From positions 31,172 to 95,171 of the forward strand of contig PS015061.1 of assembly GCA_048213135.1 (NCBI GenBank): 64,000 nucleotides of DNA. Reading direction: 5' to 3'. Source of the stretch: Reclinomonas americana ATCC 50394 (lineage: Eukaryota > Jakobida > Jakobea > Jakobida). Shown one piece after another: positions 33,001 through 42,496 of the stretch (position 1 is its first letter; the number at the start of each line of letters is the position of its first letter). Under the pieces are notes generated by a model, which saw only the letters and a program-made list of their open reading frames with translations, was not told where the DNA came from and did not search any database. The position numbers were made by a program, and so were the translations under genes.

Positions 33001-36000
33001 GCCTTGGGCGGACAGCTGAGGCCGAGGTGCTGTACCGGCGTGAGTTGGCGTACCGGCGCGAGACGGATGGCGAAGAGTCGGTGGAGACCACGCAGTCGAT
33101 CTACAATCTCGCCGACTTGCTTGAGCAGCTTAGCCAGAGGCGCGAGGCCGACGCGCTCTACGCCGAGTGCTCCACGCATCTGCGCAGCGAGCTGAACCGG
33201 CTGGCCGACTCCAACGACGTCACGCCGTTATTGTTGGGCCTTATCAACTCGGCAGCGTTGTGCGCGCTGAAGCGCGACGAACTGCAGACTGCCGAGGATC
33301 TGTTCCGCCAGTGCTTGGCTGGTCGACGACGTCTGTTTGGCTTGCAAAGTGTGCACACGCACACGGCGCTGTCGAACTTGGCTATTTGCTTGGAGAAGTC
33401 CGGCCAGCTGACGGAGGCTGAGGCGTTGTTGCGCGAGAGTTTTGCCCTGCGGACGCAAGTGTACGGTCTGCGCAGTCCCATTACGGTCGGGGCCATGTTC
33501 GACCTGGCCGACTGTCTGCAGCGCTTCGAGGATGCGGCGCACCTGGCCGAGAGCGAGACCATGCATCGCGAGTGTCTCCAGTTGCGGCGTGAGCTGCTTG
33601 GAGATCGGCACCCCGACACGATGACGTCGTTGTGCGAGATGGCCTCGCTGCTGTACAAGAAAATGCAACGGGAGGAGGCGGCGACGCTGTATGCGGAGTG
33701 TCTTGCAGTGCAACGCGAGTTGCTGGGGCCGAAGCATCAGGCCACGCTCATCACCATGCGCAATCTGTCTGTCACATCGTCACTTCTCGGGCGACTGGAT
33801 GTGTCGGAAGCACTGACGCGCGACATTGTTGCGGTGATGGTCGACATTCACGGTGTGAACTCGGCGGCCGTGGCCACGGCCGAACTCGACTTGGCCGACA
33901 CGTTGGCACTCCAGCAGCGATTCATCGAGGCACTGGAGGTGGCGCACTCGGCAGTGCAACATGTGCGTGAGGCGCCCGATGTTGGCGAGTGTTGCGAGCC
34001 GTTCATGCGTGGCCTCAGCGAGGTCTGCAGCCGCATATTTGGCGCGGTGCAGTCGGACACTGTGTGCGATGCACTACAAAGTGCGCACACAGTGTCGTCC
34101 ACGGTTCTCGGTGTGCACCACCTGGCGACTCTGGGTCTGCTGTCGCACCTCGCCGCGTGCGAGCAGCAAATGAGCAAGTCGGAGCAAGCTGTGCAACACT
34201 TCCGCGAGCTGGTGACGGCCCTGCGTGCATCGGAAGACGCACAGTCGCAGCCAATGCTGCTGGAGGCTTGCTTTTTGTTCCTGGCGTCCTCGTACCAGAC
34301 AGGCCAACTGGACGAGGCGGCTGCTGTTGGCGTCGACTTGTTCCGGTGGCGCCGAGCGGTGTTTGGCGAGTGGCACAGTGACACAGCCGACGTGCTGGCC
34401 ATGCTTGATCGTGTGTACTATTCACTTGGTGACGGTGCCAAGGCAGTGCAGTATGCAGCTTTGTGTTTGGAGGCTCGTCGGCGCACCATGGGTCCCGCTC
34501 ACGTTGACACGCTCATGGCCATGATAAATTTGGCGGCGTCTTACGAGCTGCGCGGTCAGTTTGCCGAGGCAGCACAGCAGTTGCAGAACGGCTTTACGAT
34601 ATCAGAATCAGCAACCGGTCGCCTCCATGCGTCAACACTCAGCTTCGAGTTCCGTCTGGCGCAAGCACTGCTGAAGGCGAACAATTTTGACGCGGCCGAA
34701 ACGACATTCCGCGACTTCCTGGCCAACATCAAGGACTTGCCGAAGGTGGCTGGGCCACGATCAGCGCAAGATCAACGCGACGGCAACCAGCAGCAGGGCC
34801 CGGAGCACGATATTCCGAGTGCCAGCGATTTGGAGGATGAGACTTTGTCGGCAGCTCTGGGACTCGCCGAGTGCTTGCATCAGGCGCAGAAGATACCGGC
34901 GGCGTTGGAGGCGGCGCGCGAGTTCCAGTCGATGTGGCTGGCGGCAGGGCGCAACAAGCAGAACGGCTACCTCACTGGCCTCGTGACGGAGGTCTCCTGC
35001 CTGCTTGTGCTTGAACAGTACGCGGAGGCGGAGGTACGCTCACGGTCGGCACTGGATCACTGCAGACAGGATGTTGGCGACGAACACCCGTACACTGTGT
35101 TGATGATGGCGCTGCTCGCGTCATCGGTGTACAATCAGGGGCGTCTAGCAGATGCTGTGCCGGTGTTGGAAGAAGTTGCGCCACTGATACGCGGGGTGTT
35201 TGGGATGGACAATCACTACACGTTGTCGGCGTTGACACAATTGGCACGCACGTACGCGCAACTGGGGCGGTTCGCAGATGCGCTTCCGCTGTACCAGGAA
35301 GTGGTACCAGCCTTCGGCGAGTTGAATCCGGCGACGCTGAATATGCAGAGTGAGATTGTCATGTGTCTCGCTGCACTGAATCACGGCGAGGAGGCGCTGG
35401 CGTTGATACGAGAGCTGGAGCCGAGGTATCGCGCCGCGTACGGCGATCGGCATCCGGAAACCCTCAGTGTGCTGCTCGCGCTGGCGTCCATGCTGCGGGC
35501 AAAGCACGGCCACGACGGCGTTGACGTACAGGCGCTGGCGCTATTTGTCGAGTGTTACAACGGACGGCGGGAGGTGCTCGGCGAAGACGACGACGACACG
35601 ATGGATGCACTGCAAGAGCTGTCGTCATATCGACTGGCAGCCGGAGAGGTGGACGTAGCGGAGCAGGGAGCGCGACAAGTGCTGGCATGGCGCCGCCAGT
35701 CAGTGGGCGATCTCGACCCGGACACGGCTAGCGCGCAGCATGTGCTGGCGATGTGCCTGCTGTGCCGGCAGTTGCAGGCGGTGGGCTGTGTCGATGTGCG
35801 ACTCGGAAGCGTTAAGCAGCTGCTGCAGTCGTGCCGTCAGCGGCTGCCGCTGGCAGTCGTTCGTGCTCCCGCTGGAGCCGCCGCCGCCGGCGAGGGCAAC
35901 CACGGCGGTGCTCCTGGCTCGCCGGGTAGCATTGCAAACAGCCAGGCGGTGGCGGTGGCCGGTGCCGAGCCGGCTGTGCTGAACCAGATCGACACGCTGC

Positions 36001-36567
36001 TTCGCGAGTCACTGAGTGTGGTGCGCGCATTCCTGGGCGATGCTTCAGGGATGGTGGCACGACTGCTGGTGGAGCTGTCTGTGTGTGCACAGTTGCGAGG
36101 TGACACGGCGGCGGCGTGTCAGTTGTTGACGGAGGCCCGAGGCATTTTCGCGGCGGAGGCTGGCGAGATGCACTTGGAAACCTTGCATGTGACGTGCTAC
36201 CTGGGTCAGTGTCTGGCCAGCATCAATTCACTGGCGGAGGCGGCGGTGATGTTGGAGGCCAGTGCAGCCGGATTCCGACAAGTTTCGTGTGGTGGGAGGG
36301 GACGGTGATGGTGGTGGCTTGCTGATTGTCGATGATGATGTGTGCGTGCAGACTTGCGGTGATGGAGACGCCGACACGGTGATGGCACGAGATGAGCTTG
36401 CACGAGTGCGCGGACTGCTGGCGGAGCAAGTCGGCGAGGTCGGTGGCGAAGAAGGACAACAGGTGCAACGCGACGATCACGATCAACAACAACAACAACA
36501 ACAAATGCAAGGAGCTCAACAGGGAGCGCAGTTTGAATTCGAAGGCAACGCACCAGATCCAGAGTGA
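30062..36567 (+). CDS. STAND-like P-loop NTPase with long TPR array (copy B)
   Basis: Exons 30062-30124, 30197-30248, 30310-30468, 30545-30678, 30952-31397, 31478-36281 and 36352-36567 join in phase (1,957 residues). Only 30 nt separate the stop of copy A from this start, MLSCPCMKSRPPSVHETHKA. The architecture matches copy A: leader, Walker A GGRGSGKS (about residue 101), Walker B-like CYVIDGVAMDD, AVIVTCTDYDERVLRQ, the helical spacer, about twenty TPRs and a Gln-rich tail. Identity with A is very high over the NTPase and the last repeats. It drops sharply in defined TPRs, for example LEYLPLIATTLCERSEYSKA against LAYLAEYAWFLFECSEYNKP at the start of the array. Intron positions and phases are identical. 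It is probably a repeat-based sensor; the ligand is unknown. Confidence 0.85.
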
Positions 36568-36777
36568 TGCACTCGTGGTGTCTACAGTACAGAACTGTTT
36601 ATAAAAAACCAAAGTTAGAGCAACCGAGCGTCGCAGAAGTATGCAACCACATCTCAAATCCGACAATTGCCGCGGCTGACTGACAACTTCCGCTCACTTG
36701 AGAGACAACACCACTCCGCCACCACACAACACACACACACACTCACACACACTCACACATATCTTCTTCTCAACTCC

Positions 36778-37824
36778 ATGGGTTCCTGCGCCTGCTGCGG
36801 CGACAACTCCGCCCGCGAACACGACGCTCGCGTGTCGACTGGCCGCACGCCACTGCGCTCCGGCGCCGGCCGCAAGCTCGGNNNNNNNNNNNNNNNNNNN
36901 NNNNNNNNNNNNNNNNNNNNNNNNNNNNNNNNNNNNNNNNNNNNNNNNNNNNNNNNNNNNNNNNNNNNNNNNNNNNNNNNNNNNNNNNNNNNNNNNNNNN
37001 NNNNNNNNNNNNNNNNNNNNNNNNNNNNNNNNNNNNNNNNNNNNNNNNNNNNNNNNNNNNNNNNNNNNNNNNNNNNNNNNNNNNNNNNNNNNNNNNNNNN
37101 NNNNNNNNNNNNNNNNNNNNNNNNNNNNNNNNNNNNNNNNNNNNNNNNNNNNNNNNNNNNNNNNNNNNNNNNNNNNNNNNNNNNNNNNNNNNNNNNNNNN
37201 NNNNNNNNNNNNNNNNNNNNNNNNNNNNNNNNNNNNNNNNNNNNNNNNNNNNNNNNNNNNNNNNNNNNNNNNNNNNNNNNNNNNNNNNNNNNNNNNNNNN
37301 NNNNNNNNNNNNNNNNNNNNNNNNNNNNNNNNNNNNNNNNNNNNNNNNNNNNNNNNNNNNNNNNNNNNNNNNNNNNNNNNNNNNNNNNNNNNNNNNNNNN
37401 NNNNNNNNNNNNNNNNNNNNNNNNNNNNNNNNNNNNNNNNNNNNNNNNNNNNNNNNNNNNNNNNNNNNNNNNNNNNNNNNNNNNNNNNNNNNNNNNNNNN
37501 NNNNNNNNNNNNNNNNNNNNNNNNNNNNNNNNNNNNNNNNNNNNNNNNNNNNNNNNNNNNNNNNNNNNNNNNNNNNNNNNNNNNNNNNNNNNNNNNNNCT
37601 CCTCGCAGTCGACATCGACTGGCGAGGGGACTGTAGTGGACGCGCGAGTGGCGTCTGCAGAGGCCGCTGATCGAAGGCGGCAACAGCAGGTCACAGCAAC
37701 GAGGTGAGAGTGAGAGAGATGTGTGTGAGAGTGAGAGTGTGTGCGTTGCTCATTGTGCGTGCGTGTTGTGTGCGAGTGCAGGAAGGCGGCCAATGGAAAG
37801 TTTGCACGCCGGCCGGTCATATAA
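36778..37824 (+). CDS. SVIP-like N-myristoylated protein with VCP-interacting motif (interrupted by gap)
   Basis: The 5' exon (36778-36881, into the gap) encodes MGSCACCGDNSAREHDARVS. Met-Gly-Ser with clustered cysteines is a classic N-myristoylation and palmitoylation start. After the gap (36882-37598) the frame continues SSQSTSTGEGTVV, then DARVASAEAADRRRQQQ. It splices at 37703|37782 in phase and ends RKAANGKFARRPVI (stop 37822-37824). RVASAEAADRR fits the VIM consensus R-x5-A-A-x2-R that binds the p97/VCP N domain in SVIP. Human SVIP likewise begins MGLCFPCP and carries a VIM motif. SVIP-type proteins recruit p97 to membranes and restrain ERAD. The middle of the protein and possible introns in the gap are unseen. 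Confidence 0.65.
36882..37598. other. Assembly gap inside the SVIP-like gene
   Basis: 717 N separate the acylated N-terminus from the VIM-containing C-terminus. Whether one gene or two spans it cannot be proven from this sequence. The joint presence of both SVIP hallmarks argues for one. Confidence 0.8.
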
Positions 37825-37932
37825 TGAGAACTTGGCATAGTGAAGACCATTTCAATGTGCGCTTTTTTCTCCCAGTGTCCGCCGCTTGTTTCTCTCTCTC
37901 TCGCTCTGTGTCCGTGTGTGCGTGTGCCTCGT

Positions 37933-40900
37933 TCAGTGCAACGCGTGCAACCGCATGTCGTAGTTGTCGAACGCCACCAGTGCCAGCTGCAGTGGTCGGT
38001 TTGGCGGACCGGCGAATGCGACGCCCGCCAGGATCGTGTCGGTCTCTGTGTAGGATGTGACGTGCTCCAGCTGCAGGCACACGCACACAGAGTGAGTCAG
38101 CTAAGTGTGGGGATACAGCAGGTCACACGCGCGTGCACGCAACCTCTTCGCCGGCTGCGTCGGGGAGGCGCCACAGAGAAAACACTGCGTCCTCGGCGCA
38201 CGTGGCCGCGTACGGCAGCAGTGGGTGCAGGTGGAGGCCGGTGATCCATCGCGAGTGCGCACTGGCCTCGAAGGCCAGCTTGAGGTCGGCTGAGCCACTG
38301 ACAATCTCCCACAGCCGCAGGGCGCCGTTGCCGTGGGTGGAGATGACGAAGCGGTCGCGAACGGCGACGCCGGTGGTGGTGTCGCTGAAGGGGGGGAACG
38401 GGTGAGGGAAAAGGGGGAAGGGGGATACGGGAGAGATAGAGGAGAGGAGAGGAGGAGACGGGGGAAGGGGGTATGAAGAGAAGAGGAGAGGAGAGGAGAG
38501 GAGAGGAGAGGAGAGGAGAGGAGAGGAGAGGAGAGGAGAGGAGAGGAGAGGAGAGGAGAGGAGAGGAGAGGAGAGGAGAGGAGAGGAGAGGAGAGGAGAG
38601 GAGAGGAGAGGAGAGAACAATGAGGGGACGACGAAAAAATAAATGAGCACGACCACGAAGGGCAAGTGAGAGGATGCAGAGGTGGATGGGGAGGAGAAGA
38701 AACAAAAGAAACACAGCGGGAGAGGATCGAGTAGAGGCTGAACTCATGCACGAAGAGAATGACAGCAACGGTGACATAGAGAATAAAAAACATCAGAGAG
38801 AGAAGAAGAAGAAGAAGAAGAAGAAGAAGAAGAAGAAGAAGAAGAAGAAGAAGAAGACGAAGAGTAAGAAGACGTAGANNNNNNNNNNNNNNNNNNNNNN
38901 NNNNNNNNNNNNNNNNNNNNNNNNNNNNNNNNNNNNNNNNNNNNNNNNNNNNNNNNNNNNNNNNNNNACGAGGACGGGAAGGACGTAGTAGGTAAGGACG
39001 GACGTACGACTACAGACGACGAAGAGAAGAGAGACGACGAGACGAGAAAAGAAAAAAAGAGAGAGAAGAAGAAGAAGAAGAAGAAGAAGAAGAAGAAGAA
39101 GAAGAAGAAGAAGAAGAAGAAGAAGAAGAAGAAGAAGAAGAAGAAGAAGAGCGATGAACGAGAATGCCAGAGAGTATGGAAACGAATGCAATATGAAACA
39201 GGAGAACGAGAATGGAGGGAGAGGATTGAGTTGACGATTCAGAGGCTGCATGAAAGAATGACAGCGATGGTGAAGAAGAGAGGGAAAGGAGAGAGAGAAG
39301 AGACTGTGAATTCAAGACGGAACAGGAGAACGGGAATGAAGGGAGAGGATTGAGTTGACGATTCAGAGGCAGCATGGAAGAATGACAGCGATTGTGAAGA
39401 AGCGAGTGAGCGGCTTGAGCGAGTGTTGTCTCTCTTCTGTCTCATCACCCTTCATCGTTGCTGTTCATATCTTCCATTTCTACTTCTTCGTTTCCAGCTG
39501 GTTTCCCTCCCTCGTCGTCTCCTCCTCCTGCTCCTACTCTCCTCCACATCGTTGCCATCCCTCTCCCTCCTCCCCTTTCTCTTCCTTCTGCTTACGCAAC
39601 CCTGTGCCCGCCGTCCGCGCCACCAGCTCCAACGACCCGTCACCCTCGATAAGTCTCCACAACGCCACCCCTCCACTCTCGTCGCCACTGACCACCTCCG
39701 GCTTCTGCAACTCATACAAATGAGCACAAAATCGCGACGCCTTCTTCTGCACGGGAGAAGCGAAACTCCCAGCGACGGACTCGCGCCGAGACACGTGACC
39801 GGCACATTCGGGTGCGCCTGTCGCGAGATCGTTGGTGGAGCCACGCGCTCCGAGCCCAGCGTGAACGCATACAAGCTGCCGGCCTGGTCGCCGCACACGA
39901 CATACGCCGCCCTCTTCTCAATCATCGCGTACACAATGCTGCGGAAGTGCAATCGATCTGATCATAGAGAGTCAGCAGGAGGAGGAGGGAGGAGGGGAAG
40001 GACAAGGAGGAGGACAAGGAGGCGGAGGAGGAGGAGGAGGAGGAGGAGGAGAAGAAGAAGAAGAAGAGAGAAGAAGAAGAAGAAGAAGAAGAACGAAACG
40101 AAACGAAAGAAAGAAAGTAAAGTAATAAGTAAGAAAGAAACGAAACGAAACGAAACGAAACGAAAACGAAACGAAAACGAAAGAACGAACGAAGGAAGGA
40201 GACGAAGAACGANNNNNNNNNNNNNNNNNNNNNNNNNNNNNNNNNNNNNNNNNNNNNNNNNNNNNNNNNNNNNNNNNNNNNNNNNNNNNNNNNNNNNNNN
40301 NNNNNNNNNNNNNNNNNNNNNNNNNNNCGATCAGAGAGGAGGAGGAGGGAGGAGGAGAGGAGGAGGAGGAGAAGAAGAAGAAGAAGAAGAAGAAGAAGAA
40401 GAAGAAGAAGAACAGCAGCACCAACAACGAGAAGAACAAGATCAGGGAGATGAGGGAGAAGGGGGAGGAGAAGAAGAGCAACAAGATCAACAAGAGAAAG
40501 AAGTAAAAGATCAAGTAGAGGCCCTTTCCCCTTCACCACCGCCCTCTTACCTCCACTCGCATCCACATCACTGTGAAACGAGTACAGAGGCCGCGCGCCC
40601 GACGGCTCAAACATCTCAAATCCGCTCGTGGTCGCCACCGCCAACAGCGGAGTTGCATCGGGGAAGTCACACCACGCCACACCCAACGCAGTCGCGTTCT
40701 CCAACAACGGAATCGTGCGCTTCACCTCACTCGCCACTAGTGCACGACATGTCACACAGTCAGCTTCAATTGCGCCCACGCACGCACTTCAATATATCGA
40801 AACATCGCGCGCCGTACCGCCGGGGAAGCTCATTGTACACACGGCGCTCTTGTGCGCAAATGCGAACAGCTGGCTGGTTGATGAGAACCGCAAATTGCCG

Positions 40901-40971
40901 CCGCCGAGCAGCAGTGATGGAGTGGAGGGAAGACGCGCAGTGGTGCGCGCGTCAACGCCACTGATGCTCAT
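37933..40971 (-). CDS. WDR54: WDR54 homologue (WD-repeat protein)
   Basis: Six minus-strand exons join in phase: 40818-40971, 40551-40736, 39767-39957, 39601-39704, 38144-38384 and 37933-38070, giving 337 residues (human WDR54 is 334). The order of segments matches human WDR54: NLRFSSTSQLFAFAHKSAV, LLAVATTSGFEMFEPSGARP (human LTSHRGIQMYESNGY), AAYVVCGDQAGSLYAFTLGS (human VGTWSGRVLVFDIP), VVSGDESGGVALW (human MVTADDSGLLCVW), CAEDAVFSLWRLPDA (human AGEDTFVHIWKLS) and the end ALVAFDNYDMRLHAL. The protein is a WD40 propeller with no assigned enzymatic role. Three of its five introns begin with GTTTCG or GTTGCG. Two introns are expanded by purine-rich repeats and gaps (38385-39600 and 39958-40550). 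Confidence 0.85.
38475..38618 (+). repeat. (GGAGA)n pentanucleotide microsatellite
   Basis: A near-perfect GAGAG/GGAGA pentamer array of about 140 nt inside intron 4 of WDR54. It is TCTCC on the coding strand, so it extends the pyrimidine tract upstream of the 38384 acceptor. Confidence 0.95.
38799..39152 (+). repeat. (GAA)n microsatellites flanking a gap
   Basis: Two (AAG)n runs (about 38800-38860 and 39066-39150) sit on either side of an N run (38879-38967). The whole block is within WDR54 intron 4. On the coding strand it reads (CTT)n. Confidence 0.9.
39195..39385 (+). repeat. Direct repeat pair of about 110 nt
   Basis: Two close copies contain GGGAGAGGATTGAGTTGACG followed by ATTCAGAGGC and a GAATGACAGCGA motif (starting about 39217 and 39340). 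They form a local duplication inside WDR54 intron 4. A related GATCGAGTAGAGGCTGA block near 38726 looks like a third, diverged copy. Confidence 0.6.
39970..40505 (+). repeat. Purine-rich repeats (GAGG, GAA, AACGA) around a gap
   Basis: Mixed GGA, GAA and ACGAA repeats with an N run at 40213-40327, all inside intron 2 of WDR54. Open frames rich in R, E and K here are artefacts. Confidence 0.9.
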
Positions 40972-41024
40972 TGTGCGAGTGGTTGGAAGAAAAGCGTGTG
41001 AGTGGTGGCGCGAAGGACAAGTCG
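40972..41024. promoter_or_regulatory. Very short head-to-head promoter
   Basis: Only 53 nt separate the WDR54 ATG (minus) from the ATG proposed for the small membrane protein (plus). Transcripts must either start in this interval or overlap at their 5' ends. No TATA box is visible. Confidence 0.35.
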
Positions 41025-41724
41025 ATGTCGGTTCGTCGGAGCGGACGGTGGAGCGCACTTTTATTACATCACATCGCAGGTGCGCGCGTTGTCGTCGACT
41101 CTGTGTGTGTGTGTGTGTATTGCGTGCGATTGTGTGTGCGTGCGTGTCTCGCGCTCTTTGTGCACGCGTGCGTGAGTGTCAATTTTCTCTCTCTGTGTTT
41201 GCTTGCTTGCGCGCTCACTCTGTCTCTGCACGCGCGTGTGTTTGCTCATTGTGTGTGCGTATGTGTGTCCGTGCGTTTGCAGCAAATGAAGGAGGTGATT
41301 GTGGGCACTATTGGGATCATGGCCGCGGCTGGCGTTGTGCACTTTGGCACTCGCGCCTTGGGCAGTTGCGTCTCTCTGTTGCACTCACTCACTCACTCTC
41401 TGTGTGTCACACCAATGTGCGCGCGCACTCTCTGTGTGTGCCTTCGTGTGTCTGAGGCAAACCGCACATGACCATGTGACGCTGACACACACACACACAC
41501 ACACAGAGAAGAACGTGCCGGCGACATTGGGCAACCGACAGTGGCAGCGCGAGCAGCACCTGCAGGCGGTGCGTCTCCGTCTCTCTTTCCTTCTTTCCTT
41601 CGTGTTGTGTGAGAGTTGCATCCTGACACTGCTTTTCGCATCTTCGCGTGAGCAGATTCGCGACCGTGCCAACCCAATGATGCACCTCAGCGAGTACAAG
41701 AAGATCGGCGCCATTGGCAAGTAA
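41025..41724 (+). CDS. Small, probably mitochondrial, single-pass membrane protein
   Basis: Proposed exons 41025-41087 (donor uncertain), 41283-41364, 41507-41568 and 41656-41724 give 91 residues. The start MSVRRSGRWSALLLHHIAG is Arg/Ser/Leu-rich without acidic residues, like a mitochondrial presequence. Exon 2 encodes a membrane helix (VIVGTIGIMAAAGVVHFGTR). The soluble end reads NVPATLGNRQWQREQHLQ then NPMMHLSEYKKIGAIGK. Size and layout resemble accessory subunits or assembly factors of respiratory complexes, but I do not recognise a family. Exon 2 to 3 uses a GTTGCGT donor. The exon 1 donor is a guess chosen for phase (GTTGTC). Confidence 0.55.
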
Positions 41725-42496
41725 CTCTGCACTGACCACCACGCTGTCCCCCTCCGCGTACCACGCAGCTTGTGTTGCTCTATTTGAGTGAAGGGAGTGT
41801 GGCGAGGAGAGAGACTTCTTCATTTGGAGTGGAAGGGGTATTGTTGGGCAGCAGATAGGGTGACGGTGCCGTTGGCGTTGGAGAACCGACGTGAAGTGGT
41901 TTCGTTTCCGCGAACGCTGGGAGAAATTGCGCGCCGACAGAGCAATCATATCTTGGATAGTGCTTGGTTTCGTGCGGTGACTCAGGTGCATGTGTAGGCT
42001 TGTCGGTAAGGATTAGGCGGACTGCACAAATCGATAACTTCCCGACACTCGTGTACCCCCACACTTGTACACGAGCATCGGGAAGCTTCAACCTGTACAG
42101 TGACTAATCGCCCTCCTTTCGACGAAGAAAAGGACATCAGAGCTGACTGGCCGTCGTGGCGAGCGACAAACAAGAGGATACGGGAGATTCAGGATACGCG
42201 AGCGCACCCCGCCACCCCGAGTCATGCAAGTTGTGGGTTCGTCGCTCAGCCCGGCCAGTCAGATGTGCCTCTCATCACGACCCACAAATGACCATCATCG
42301 GCACCGCACCCAACCGCACAATTCCGCGAGAAGTGCTTGTCTGTGTCAAAATCTCGCGGCGCGCACAAACACGCACTCGAGCGTGCGTGATGTGCCGCAG
42401 CCGTAGCGTGCCGCTGAAGACGACGTTGATGTGGTTGACTCGAACACCTCGGCTACCGATCACGGCTTCGCTGCCGAAAGGTGAAAGTGATGGTGA
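41725..42496. other. Intergenic region between convergent genes
   Basis: About 770 nt holding the 3' flanks of the small membrane protein and the proline-rich protein. Open frames on both strands lack domains. A minus-strand stretch near 42380-42460 (VNHINVVFSGTLRLRHI) looks somewhat protein-like but does not splice in phase. Confidence 0.45.
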
